The position numbers were made by a program, and so were the translations under genes. The notes beneath the pieces are model-generated. The model made no database searches. It worked only from the letters and a program-made list of their open reading frames with translations, and had not been told where the DNA came from. From the NCBI GenBank assembly GCA_007118765.1, contig SKQZ01000329.1, positions 1 through 6,756 of the forward strand: a stretch of DNA of 6,756 nucleotides, written 5' to 3'. The first letter of the stretch is position 1, and every line of letters begins with the position of its first letter. Positions 1 through 5,875 of this stretch are shown here, one piece after another. The DNA comes from Candidatus Hydrogenedentota bacterium. Lineage in GTDB: Bacteria > Hydrogenedentota > Hydrogenedentia > Hydrogenedentales > CAITNO01.

Positions 1-1141
1 AATGCATGAGGATGTTTTCCGATGCCATAAACGGCAATTCCTCCCACAGGTGCCGTTCAATAACTTTCGGATAGACGCGGGGACGTTCCATCACATTCAA
101 ATACAGGTTCAGCACGGCATCCGCGGCAAGAAACGCTTCGGGAACGCTCAGCCGGCGAATGGCCGAGTCGTCAAGAGTGCGCTCAAACCATTGGGTGGCG
201 GTGGTGAATGCGCCATGAAGCGGCGCGGTCATCAAAAAGCGGCTCAAGGCGCAGATCCGTTCGCTGCGCATGGGGTTGCGTTTATAAGGCATGGCCGAGC
301 TGCCCACCTGTGACTTTTCAAACGGCTCCTCCACCTCTTTGCGATTTTGCAACAGGCGCAGGTCACTGCCGAATTTGTGCGCCGACTCGCCAATCCCCGC
401 CAGCGTGTTCAATATCTGGGTGTCAACTTTTCGGGTGTAGGTCTGGCCGGTAATAATGAAGGAATCGTCAAAGCCCAGTTTCGACGCCACCAGCCGGTCC
501 AAGGCGCAGACCTTTTCTTCGTCCCCGTCAAATAAGGCCAAAAAGGACGCCTGTGTTCCCGTGGTGCCTTTCACGCCGCGACATCGCAACGCGCCCAGCA
601 TGTGCTCCAGTTGCAGGCCGTCCAGCAACAGGTCCTGCGCCCAAAGACAAGCGCGTTTGCCCACCGTCACCAGTTGGGCGGGCTGGTAATGCGTGAACCC
701 GAGCGTGGCTAAATCTTTGTATTGATGGGCGAACAATTTGAGCCGGTTCAAGGTGGCGGCCACCTTGTTCAGAACCAGTTCGAGCCCCTCACGCATCAGG
801 ATAAGGTCGGTATTATCGCCCACATAGCAGCTGGTTGCGCCGAGGTGAATGATGCCGCGCGCCTCCGGCGCCACGTCCCCGTAAGCATGGATATGGGCCA
901 TGACATCGTGGCGCATGTCTTTCTCGTAGGCCGCCGCCTTCTCGAAGTCAATGTCTTCGATGTGTGCGCGCATCGCCTCCAGCTGCGCATCGCTGATGCT
1001 CAGCCCCAGCTCTTGTTCCGCCTCGGCCAATGCCACCCAGCATTTGCGCCATGTGGAAAATTTCTTCTGGGCGCTCCACAGCGCCTTCATGTCCGCGGTG
1101 GCAAACCGCTCTGCCAACGGCGATACATACACAGTAGTCAT
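1..1141 (-). CDS. purB: Adenylosuccinate lyase, human-like long form (3' end cut by window edge)
   Basis: This enzyme of the fumarase/aspartase superfamily cleaves fumarate from SAICAR (giving AICAR) and from adenylosuccinate (giving AMP) in cytosolic purine synthesis. The reading frame is open from the ATG at 1141 to the left edge, giving 380 visible residues. Visible motifs are RHDVMAH (about 77-83), the GATSCYVGDNTD substrate loop (101-112), TLGFTHYQPAQ (146-156) with the presumed catalytic His151, KGTTGTQASF (191-200), and the mobile signature loop GSSAMPYKRNPMRSE (280-294) with the catalytic serine at 281 or 282. The last residues, PFMASENILM, match the human ADSL motif PFMATENIIM. From memory, identity to human ADSL is high along the whole length and clearly above that to the E. 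coli or B. subtilis enzymes. About 100 C-terminal residues should lie beyond the edge. The gene starts 41 bases after the purO stop. Only a weak GGA-type ribosome binding site lies upstream, but the N-terminus aligns well with the family, so this start is favoured. It is the last visible gene of the metK operon. Confidence 0.96.
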   Translation of the reverse strand, partial: MTTVYVSPLAERFATADMKALWSAQKKFSTWRKCWVALAEAEQELGLSISDAQLEAMRAHIEDIDFEKAAAYEKDMRHDVMAHIHAYGDVAPEARGIIHLGATSCYVGDNTDLILMREGLELVLNKVAATLNRLKLFAHQYKDLATLGFTHYQPAQLVTVGKRACLWAQDLLLDGLQLEHMLGALRCRGVKGTTGTQASFLALFDGDEEKVCALDRLVASKLGFDDSFIITGQTYTRKVDTQILNTLAGIGESAHKFGSDLRLLQNRKEVEEPFEKSQVGSSAMPYKRNPMRSERICALSRFLMTAPLHGAFTTATQWFERTLDDSAIRRLSVPEAFLAADAVLNLYLNVMERPRVYPKVIERHLWEELPFMASENILMH

Positions 1142-1182
1142 AATGCGAGAGTTCCAAAGGTTTTCGCGCAAGCGCGCCCATG

Positions 1183-1824
1183 TCAAACGGCGTCTTTTGC
1201 CGCCAACTGATAACTATAATCGGAAGCCACCGCCGCCACGGCCGTCACGGGATTATCGCGTTCGGCAAACACGCCGCCGCCAAGAATAAAGTCGCAGGCC
1301 TCCTCCGCGGTGTCGGCGCTGAATTCATCGCACTGTTCGCTGCACACGGTGCTTTCTTCGTAGGTGGCCACATAATAAATCCGGCCCAGTTCCAAGGCGA
1401 TGCGCTCCACCTGCAACCCGTCATGGCGCACCACGCCGAGCCACCCTTCGTCGGCCTGCTTGTCCACCACCGCGCTGATGCGCGGCGTATTATAGGCGTC
1501 CTTCTCGTAGTCGAGCATGAGCGAAGCGAGCACCACGGCATCGCGCGCCGGCATGCCGCTCTCAATCTTTTCGGCAATGACATCCGTCTGGCTGCCGTTC
1601 GTGACCACCGCCACATCGCCGTTGCGTACAATGCGCACGCAGTTATACGCGATATAGGGGTTTTTCATGATGTCCCCTTCGTGACCGGGCTTGGGGACAA
1701 TGCTCACCTTGTCGTCCCCCACCGTGGCCGTGCGGTTGGGGAAAGAGCGGCTGGAAACACGGTACACGGCGCACAAACGCCCGTCGTTTGTACGGGCGAC
1801 GCTAACGATCCTGCCTACATACAT
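1183..1824 (-). CDS. purO: IMP cyclohydrolase, archaeal PurO type
   Basis: PurO closes the ring of FAICAR to form IMP, the last step of de novo purine synthesis. The product is 213 residues, close to the roughly 200 residues of archaeal PurO, which has an Ntn-hydrolase-like fold and is unrelated to the cyclohydrolase domain of bacterial PurH. Family stretches visible are MYVGRIVSVAR (1-11), YRVSSRSFPNR (21-31), GHEGDIMKNPYIAYNC (47-62), VTNGSQTD (74-81), LDYEKDAYNTPRI (104-116) and the C-terminal NPVTAVAAV (191-199). These resemble the Methanothermobacter enzyme as I remember it. The frame stays open upstream to 2022, but those 66 extra codons overlap the kinase gene and are low-complexity. 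The ATG at 1824 has a strong AAGGGAG ribosome binding site eight bases away and begins the conserved N-terminus. The gene lies 35 bases after the kinase stop and 41 bases before purB. No transformylase (PurH or PurP) gene is visible here. Confidence 0.93.
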   Translation of the reverse strand: MYVGRIVSVARTNDGRLCAVYRVSSRSFPNRTATVGDDKVSIVPKPGHEGDIMKNPYIAYNCVRIVRNGDVAVVTNGSQTDVIAEKIESGMPARDAVVLASLMLDYEKDAYNTPRISAVVDKQADEGWLGVVRHDGLQVERIALELGRIYYVATYEESTVCSEQCDEFSADTAEEACDFILGGGVFAERDNPVTAVAAVASDYSYQLAAKDAV

Positions 1825-1832
1825 TGGTTGTT

Positions 1833-1839
1833 CTCCCTT
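1833..1839 (-). promoter_or_regulatory. Ribosome binding site of purO
   Basis: On the minus strand this reads AAGGGAG, eight bases before the ATG at 1824. It is the clearest ribosome binding site in this operon and decides the purO start against the longer in-frame reading that runs back into the kinase gene. Confidence 0.8.
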
Positions 1840-1859
1840 ATGTTGACCCGTGCCTGTCC

Positions 1860-2858
1860 TTACAGCGACTGTGCTTTTTGTTTGATCCGCTGCCAGCCCG
1901 CTTTGCTCGGTGACGCCCCCAGGGTCGCCACCGTCTCCGAACCCACCAACGCCGCCAGTTTTCCGCTGGCCGTCAGCGAAGCGCCCTGCAAATGTCCAAA
2001 CAGAAACCCCGCCGCCCAGCAATCGCCTGCGCCGGTGGTGTCCACCACGGGATCCGTTTTATAGGCGTCCACAAAAACGCGTTCGCCACCCGATTGCAGC
2101 CACGCGCCATCGGCGCCGAGCTTTACCGCCGCCATGCCGCACAATTCGCAAAAGGCGTTCAGCGCCACTTCCGGCGAATCGCTGTCACAAAAGGCACGCG
2201 CTTCATCTTCGTTCGCGAATACCATGTCCACATAATCTCGCAGCCATCCGGTCAGCTTGTCCCGCGTGTTGCGCACGACCTCAAAGGAACCCAAGTCAAG
2301 GCTGACACTGCAATTGTTGGTTAACGCCATTTCAAGCACGCGCATCGTGACCGGCTCGTCCAACAGCAAATACCCTTCAATATGCACATGCGTATACCCG
2401 TCAAAGTCTTTGGGGACAATCTCCTGCGGCGTCAACAGCATGGCCGCGCCCAAGTCCGTGCGCATGGTGCGCTCGCCATCGGGCGTGATCAGACTCAGGC
2501 AGCGTGCCGTGGGCTTTTCGTCCGTAGTCTTAAATCTGGCGCAGTCGCCGCCCAATGCGGTGAAGGCCCGCCGATAATGGTCGGCCATGGCATCTTCGCC
2601 GGTCTTTCCCAGCAGACCCACGGGCAACCCCAATCGCGCAAGGGCACAAACGGTGTTGGCCGCGCTGCCGCCCGGCGCTTCAATGGGCGGTACGGGCAGA
2701 CGCGCCACGATGGCGTCCATCGCTTCGGGTGTCACCAGTTCCATGCCGCCCTTTTCGCCGGAAACGGTTTCCAGAAAAGACTCCGGGATTTGGGCCAGCA
2801 GGTCCACAATGGGCGAACCCACCCCGAGAATGGCAATGTCGGTGTTTACTGTCATCAT
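1860..2858 (-). CDS. PfkB-family sugar/nucleoside kinase, probable adenosine kinase
   Basis: This is a cytosolic ribokinase-fold enzyme that would phosphorylate a sugar or nucleoside hydroxyl using ATP. The 332-residue product has the two PfkB signatures: GGSAANT at 63-69 (substrate-side glycine motif) and DTTGAGD at 273-279 (anion hole, with the final Asp as presumed catalytic base). NEDEA (216-220) and KLGADGAW (246-253) are also typical. The N-terminus, with GSPIVDLLAQIPESFL followed by a KGGMELV segment, resembles adenosine-kinase-like members more than ribokinases or fructokinases. Six bases separate it from metK, and purO and purB follow, which supports adenosine or another purine nucleoside as substrate; this is inference. 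Phosphorylating adenosine would clear the by-product of the S-adenosylhomocysteine cycle and feed AMP. Two adjacent ATGs (2858, 2855) are possible starts. An AGG in the metK stop region lies five and eight bases away, so the second may be used. Inosine/guanosine or sugar kinase activity is not excluded. Confidence 0.9.
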   Translation of the reverse strand: MMTVNTDIAILGVGSPIVDLLAQIPESFLETVSGEKGGMELVTPEAMDAIVARLPVPPIEAPGGSAANTVCALARLGLPVGLLGKTGEDAMADHYRRAFTALGGDCARFKTTDEKPTARCLSLITPDGERTMRTDLGAAMLLTPQEIVPKDFDGYTHVHIEGYLLLDEPVTMRVLEMALTNNCSVSLDLGSFEVVRNTRDKLTGWLRDYVDMVFANEDEARAFCDSDSPEVALNAFCELCGMAAVKLGADGAWLQSGGERVFVDAYKTDPVVDTTGAGDCWAAGFLFGHLQGASLTASGKLAALVGSETVATLGASPSKAGWQRIKQKAQSL

Positions 2859-2864
2859 ATACGC

Positions 2865-4058
2865 CTACGCTTTTTCAGCAACTGCGGCCTTCAACGCATC
2901 CACGCAGTCCGTCTTCTCCCACGGGAATATGTCGCGACCGAAATGGCCGTATGCCGCCGTGTCACGATAGCACCATCCGCTGGGCTGTGTTAGTCCAAGA
3001 CTGCTCATGATCGCAGCCGGGCGAAAATCGAAGAGGCCGCTGGTTTCAACCACTTCCTGCAAAATGTCGTCGCTGACGGCGCCGGTGCCGAAGGTGGACA
3101 CATTCACGCTCATCGGCTTGGCCACGCCAATGGCATACGCCACCTGCAGCTCGCATTTTGCGGCCAAGCCCGCGGCCACGATATTCTTGGCCACGTAGCG
3201 GCTGTAATAGGCCGCGCTGCGGTCCACCTTTGTCGGATCCTTGCCCGAAAAAGCGCCGCCGCCATGACAACCCACGCCGCCATAGGTGTCCACAATAATC
3301 TTGCGTCCGGTCAACCCGGAATCGCCATAAGGTCCGCCCACCACAAAACGGCCCGTCGGGTTAACAAAGTACGCGGTGTCATCGGTCAACAGGCCGGTGG
3401 GTCCAAGCACGTCCTTGGCCACTTTGACCAGGTCGTCACGAATCGTATCAAGGGGTATGTCCTCGGTTTGGTGTGAAATAACCACCGCCGTGATGCACAC
3501 CGGCTTGCCCTGTTCGTAGCGCACCGACACTTGCGACTTTGAATCGGGCCGCAGATAAGAAATGTCACCCGCCTTGCGAATGCGGCTCAACTCTTTCAGC
3601 AGCAGGTGGCTGTACTGAATGGGCGCGGGCATCAACTCCGGCGTATCGTCTGCCGCGTAGCCGAACATCATGCCCTGATCGCCCGCGCCCTGTTCAGAGA
3701 AAAGACCTGAGCCTTCATTCACGCCCATGGCGATGTCGGGCGATTGCTCATGGAGACGGTTCATATATTCAAATGTCTGGTAGTTAAACCCCATATCTTC
3801 ATGGGTATAGCCAATATACCGCACGACGTCGCGCGCTATTTCGTCCGGCGAAATCTGGTCCCACTTTGCGCAGGTGATCTCCCCCGCATTGACCACCAAG
3901 TCCGTGGCCACCAGCGTTTCGCAGCCGACATGGCTGTTCGGGTCGGATTGCAGGCACGCATCAAGAATTGCGTCTGATATCTGGTCACAAACCTTGTCAG
4001 GATGTCCTTCGGACACCGATTCGGAAGTGAATACATGTTTCGTCATTAACTTGCTCAT
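2865..4058 (-). CDS. metK: S-adenosylmethionine synthase (methionine adenosyltransferase)
   Basis: MetK makes S-adenosylmethionine from methionine and ATP, releasing phosphate and pyrophosphate; the family acts as a cytosolic tetramer. The 397-residue product is full length (E. coli 384). Visible motifs are GHPDK (18-22, catalytic His19 and Mg-binding Asp21), the family signature GAGDQGMMFGYA (124-135), the loop lysine in RPDSKSQV (Lys174), GLTGRKIIVDTYGG (248-261) with Arg252 and Lys253, and GGGAFSGKDPTKVDRSAAY (266-284) with Lys273, Lys277 and Asp279. The C-terminus has TAAYGHFGR and FPWEKTD. All expected catalytic residues are present. GVGCHGGG replaces the E. coli GMARHGGG just before the signature, a variable position not known to be catalytic. 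The start at 4058 is supported by AAAGGA five bases upstream; the internal Met5 lacks a comparable site. It is the first gene of the operon, with 144 non-coding bases upstream. Confidence 0.98.
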   Translation of the reverse strand: MSKLMTKHVFTSESVSEGHPDKVCDQISDAILDACLQSDPNSHVGCETLVATDLVVNAGEITCAKWDQISPDEIARDVVRYIGYTHEDMGFNYQTFEYMNRLHEQSPDIAMGVNEGSGLFSEQGAGDQGMMFGYAADDTPELMPAPIQYSHLLLKELSRIRKAGDISYLRPDSKSQVSVRYEQGKPVCITAVVISHQTEDIPLDTIRDDLVKVAKDVLGPTGLLTDDTAYFVNPTGRFVVGGPYGDSGLTGRKIIVDTYGGVGCHGGGAFSGKDPTKVDRSAAYYSRYVAKNIVAAGLAAKCELQVAYAIGVAKPMSVNVSTFGTGAVSDDILQEVVETSGLFDFRPAAIMSSLGLTQPSGWCYRDTAAYGHFGRDIFPWEKTDCVDALKAAVAEKA

Positions 4059-4063
4059 AGCTA

Positions 4064-4069
4064 TCCTTT
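4064..4069 (-). promoter_or_regulatory. Ribosome binding site of metK
   Basis: The minus strand reads AAAGGA, five bases before the ATG at 4058. It favours the start beginning MSKLM over the internal methionine at residue 5, which is preceded only by a weak GAG. Confidence 0.75.
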
Positions 4070-4135
4070 CCGTTTAATAAACACATGGCGCCAAAGTAAA
4101 GACGCCTACTTATTGTTTGTGGGAACCCTGCCTCT

Positions 4136-4166
4136 ATCATAACGCATAAAGACAGGCAATGACCAA
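4136..4166 (-). promoter_or_regulatory. Possible sigma-70-like promoter for the metK operon
   Basis: In the gap before metK the minus strand has TTGGTC (4161-4166) and TATGAT (4136-4141) separated by 19 bases. The -10-like box is good; the -35-like box and spacing are poor. Transcription would start around 4129, leaving a leader of about 70 bases. I looked in this leader for a SAM riboswitch because metK is a classic target, and recognised no known SAM-I or SAM-II core. The organism's promoter consensus is unknown. Confidence 0.3.
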
Positions 4167-4182
4167 TTCATACTGCCAGACC

Positions 4183-4200
4183 GCGCCCGTTTGTGGGCAC
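4183..4200 (-). terminator. Hairpin just after the sugar permease operon, possible weak terminator
   Basis: Two bases after the permease stop codon, the minus strand can fold GTGCCC against GGGCGC around the loop ACAAAC, a six-pair stem including one G-T pair. No T-rich tract follows, so it is not a canonical intrinsic terminator. It could mark the 3' end of the transporter transcript or be chance. It sits between two functionally unrelated operons, which is the reason to list it. Confidence 0.3.
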
Positions 4201-4202
4201 TA

Positions 4203-5873
4203 TCAGCCTTTCAATCCGGTTAACGTAATCCCTTGGATAAACTGACGCTGGGCAAGGAAGAACAGCAGAATAACCGGTATGGTCATCAACACGGCGGCGG
4301 CCATCATCATCTGGTGCTGACCGACCATGACCGCGTGCAACGCATACAATCCCAAACTCAGGGGATACAGTTCCTGGTCGGTGATAAAGATGAGCGGCCC
4401 CATAAAATCATTCCACACGGTCATGAAGGTGAAAATGGCGATGGTGGCCAGCGCGGGCTTGATTAGCGGCAGGATGATGCGCCAGTAAATGCCAATATAG
4501 CCGCAACCGTCAATCTTGGCGCTGTCCTCAAGGTCTGTTGGAATGGTGCGCATGAACTGGCGCAGCAGGAAGATAAAGAAGGCGGCGCCCGCGAACGCCG
4601 GCACCCACAAGGGACGCAGGGTGTTAAACCACCCCAGATTCTTGAAGATAAGGAACACGGGTATAAGCGTCACCTGCGGCGGCACCATCAAGGTGGCCAG
4701 CACCAATACGAAACAAAACTCACGGCCCGGCCAGCGCAACCGTGAAAAGGCATAGGCCGCCAGCGATGCGCCGAAAATCTGACCCAGAATATTCATCACC
4801 ACAAGAAACACACTGTTGCCCATATAGCGCCAGAACGGCACACGACGGCCCACTTCAAGATAGTTTGAGATGAACTTGTTGTACGCCGCCATGAGGCCGC
4901 CCGCCTGGTTATAGGTCACGGTCACCCGCGCCTTGCCGGGCGTGTCGTACGCCGCGGGGCCCGTATCGTGCAACGTGATCCATGTCTTGACCGCAACCGT
5001 ATCATCCTCGTAACTCGCCACCTGCCATGTATGGTCCTGCCACCGGTCCGTGGCCGCGTATGCCGGCGAATGCGCCTCCAGTCGGCGCCCGTCCATTTCA
5101 AGCACCATGTCGAAACTATGCCATGACCGGTCGGCATGATTCGCCAGCCGCATCTTCTTGAACTCATCAAGCGACCATGCCATCGGCAATTCCGCCTGCA
5201 CCACAAACCGGTTGTGATCCTCAAAGGAATACCGGACCTCCTGCGATACGCGGCGCACGTCCCGTGTGCGCGGCACGAGCGAAGCGTCGCCCTCAATAAC
5301 CTGCCAGGGAACTTCCTCCGGCGGCAAGGGGGTCTCAATGCGCATATCCCACGAGATAAAAACCAGCTCCGAAAACGCCACACGGCAATACACCAACTCA
5401 AACACGTCCCGTATCTCGTCCGGCGTAACCCGCTCGGCAAACCATTGGACGCCGGGTTCGACAGGCCCCACAAACAAGCGGGATGGCGCCCGTCGCAGCA
5501 ATCGTGCAAAGACGCCCTCGGTAAGTTCCGGATGATCGGCAAGGGGCTGCATATATGCCGGAAGCTGCGGCGCCAGTGCGGTTATGCGCTCCGTAATGGC
5601 CGTCTTCGCCGCGGGTTGCAGCCGCTCCCAATCCGCATCCAACACGCCCAACGGCCGCACGGGACGCTCATTGGTGCGCAGCCGCATGTAGGGCGATTCC
5701 ACCACCCGGTCGGGCAGTATGGGCAGCCAGCGCGGCGGGTATAATTCCTCGGGCGTTTTCATGCTGGTGCTGATGAGCCATACAAAGGGCGCGGAAAATA
5801 CAATCGAGCCGAGGATCAAAATGGCGTGCATGGCAAGCCGTCCGAAAATACGTTTATGCAGGGGCTTTGCCAT
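4203..5873 (-). CDS. CUT1 carbohydrate ABC permease (MalG-like) with a very large extracytoplasmic insertion
   Basis: This is the second inner-membrane subunit of a sugar or oligosaccharide importer. The product is 556 residues, whereas MalG-like permeases are usually about 270-300. The parts are: cytoplasmic N-terminus; TM1 about 13-35, ending in the typical STSMKTPEELYPPRWLP; an insertion of about 270 residues (roughly 56-324); then the standard remainder from NYLEVGRRVPFWRYMGNS (337-354) on. That remainder includes GASLAAYAFSRLRWPG (368-383), the EAA loop DSAKIDGCGYIGIYWRIILP (450-469) that contacts the ATPase, and a C-terminal GITLTGLKG. All the core helices appear present, so this is an enlarged and probably working subunit. 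The frame extends upstream to 5963, but the ATG at 5873 has GGAG eight bases away and a conventional N-terminus. The gene lies two bases after the partner permease stop, suggesting translational coupling. The substrate is unknown. The membrane core call is very sure; the role of the insertion is not known. Confidence 0.93.
   Translation of the reverse strand: MAKPLHKRIFGRLAMHAILILGSIVFSAPFVWLISTSMKTPEELYPPRWLPILPDRVVESPYMRLRTNERPVRPLGVLDADWERLQPAAKTAITERITALAPQLPAYMQPLADHPELTEGVFARLLRRAPSRLFVGPVEPGVQWFAERVTPDEIRDVFELVYCRVAFSELVFISWDMRIETPLPPEEVPWQVIEGDASLVPRTRDVRRVSQEVRYSFEDHNRFVVQAELPMAWSLDEFKKMRLANHADRSWHSFDMVLEMDGRRLEAHSPAYAATDRWQDHTWQVASYEDDTVAVKTWITLHDTGPAAYDTPGKARVTVTYNQAGGLMAAYNKFISNYLEVGRRVPFWRYMGNSVFLVVMNILGQIFGASLAAYAFSRLRWPGREFCFVLVLATLMVPPQVTLIPVFLIFKNLGWFNTLRPLWVPAFAGAAFFIFLLRQFMRTIPTDLEDSAKIDGCGYIGIYWRIILPLIKPALATIAIFTFMTVWNDFMGPLIFITDQELYPLSLGLYALHAVMVGQHQMMMAAAVLMTIPVILLFFLAQRQFIQGITLTGLKG
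4902..5708 (-). other. Inserted extracytoplasmic domain of the MalG-like permease
   Basis: Residues about 56-324 of the permease have no counterpart in ordinary MalG-like proteins. The frame is uninterrupted and has no transmembrane stretch. Because it follows TM1 of a protein whose N-terminus is cytoplasmic, it should lie outside the membrane, on the side where the binding protein docks. The first part (about 75-165) is rich in predicted helix, with LQPAAKTAITERITALAP and ELTEGVFARLLRRAP. The second part (about 165-320) alternates hydrophobic and polar residues like a beta-sandwich and is rich in aromatic residues: FISWDMRIETPLPP, VRYSFEDHNRFVVQAELP, SWHSFDMVLEMDGRRLEAHS, WQDHTWQVASYEDD and VAVKTWITLHDTGP. 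The impression is of a jelly-roll or carbohydrate-binding-like fold; this is a visual judgement, not a search. MalF of E. coli has a smaller loop domain that contacts its binding protein, a possible functional parallel. Confidence 0.75.
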
Positions 5874-5875
5874 GG

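Noticed and set aside
722..1210. Plus-strand frame (162 codons) opposite the purB start
   Set aside because: It is antisense to the well-conserved N-terminal region of purB and has no family resemblance.
1825..2022. N-terminal extension of PurO by 66 residues
   Set aside because: It overlaps the kinase coding region in another frame, is low-complexity, and the internal ATG at 1824 has both a strong ribosome binding site and the conserved N-terminus.
1180..2064. Long plus-strand open frame (294 codons) opposite purO and the kinase
   Set aside because: It lies antisense to two confidently identified genes, spans their boundary, has no recognisable family motif, and is explained by GC-rich codon composition.
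4070..4135. SAM riboswitch in the metK leader
   Set aside because: Known SAM-I and SAM-II core sequences were looked for on the minus strand and not recognised; the leader is also short for SAM-I.
4922..5542. Alternative minus-strand frame (206 codons) within the permease insertion, possibly indicating a frameshift or nested gene
   Set aside because: The translation is arginine- and tryptophan-rich with no pattern of a folded protein. The main frame is continuous through the insertion and rejoins the conserved permease core in frame.
5136..5744. Plus-strand frame (202 codons) opposite the permease insertion
   Set aside because: It is an antisense shadow with no recognisable motifs, rich in Arg, His and Pro as expected from GC-rich complement.
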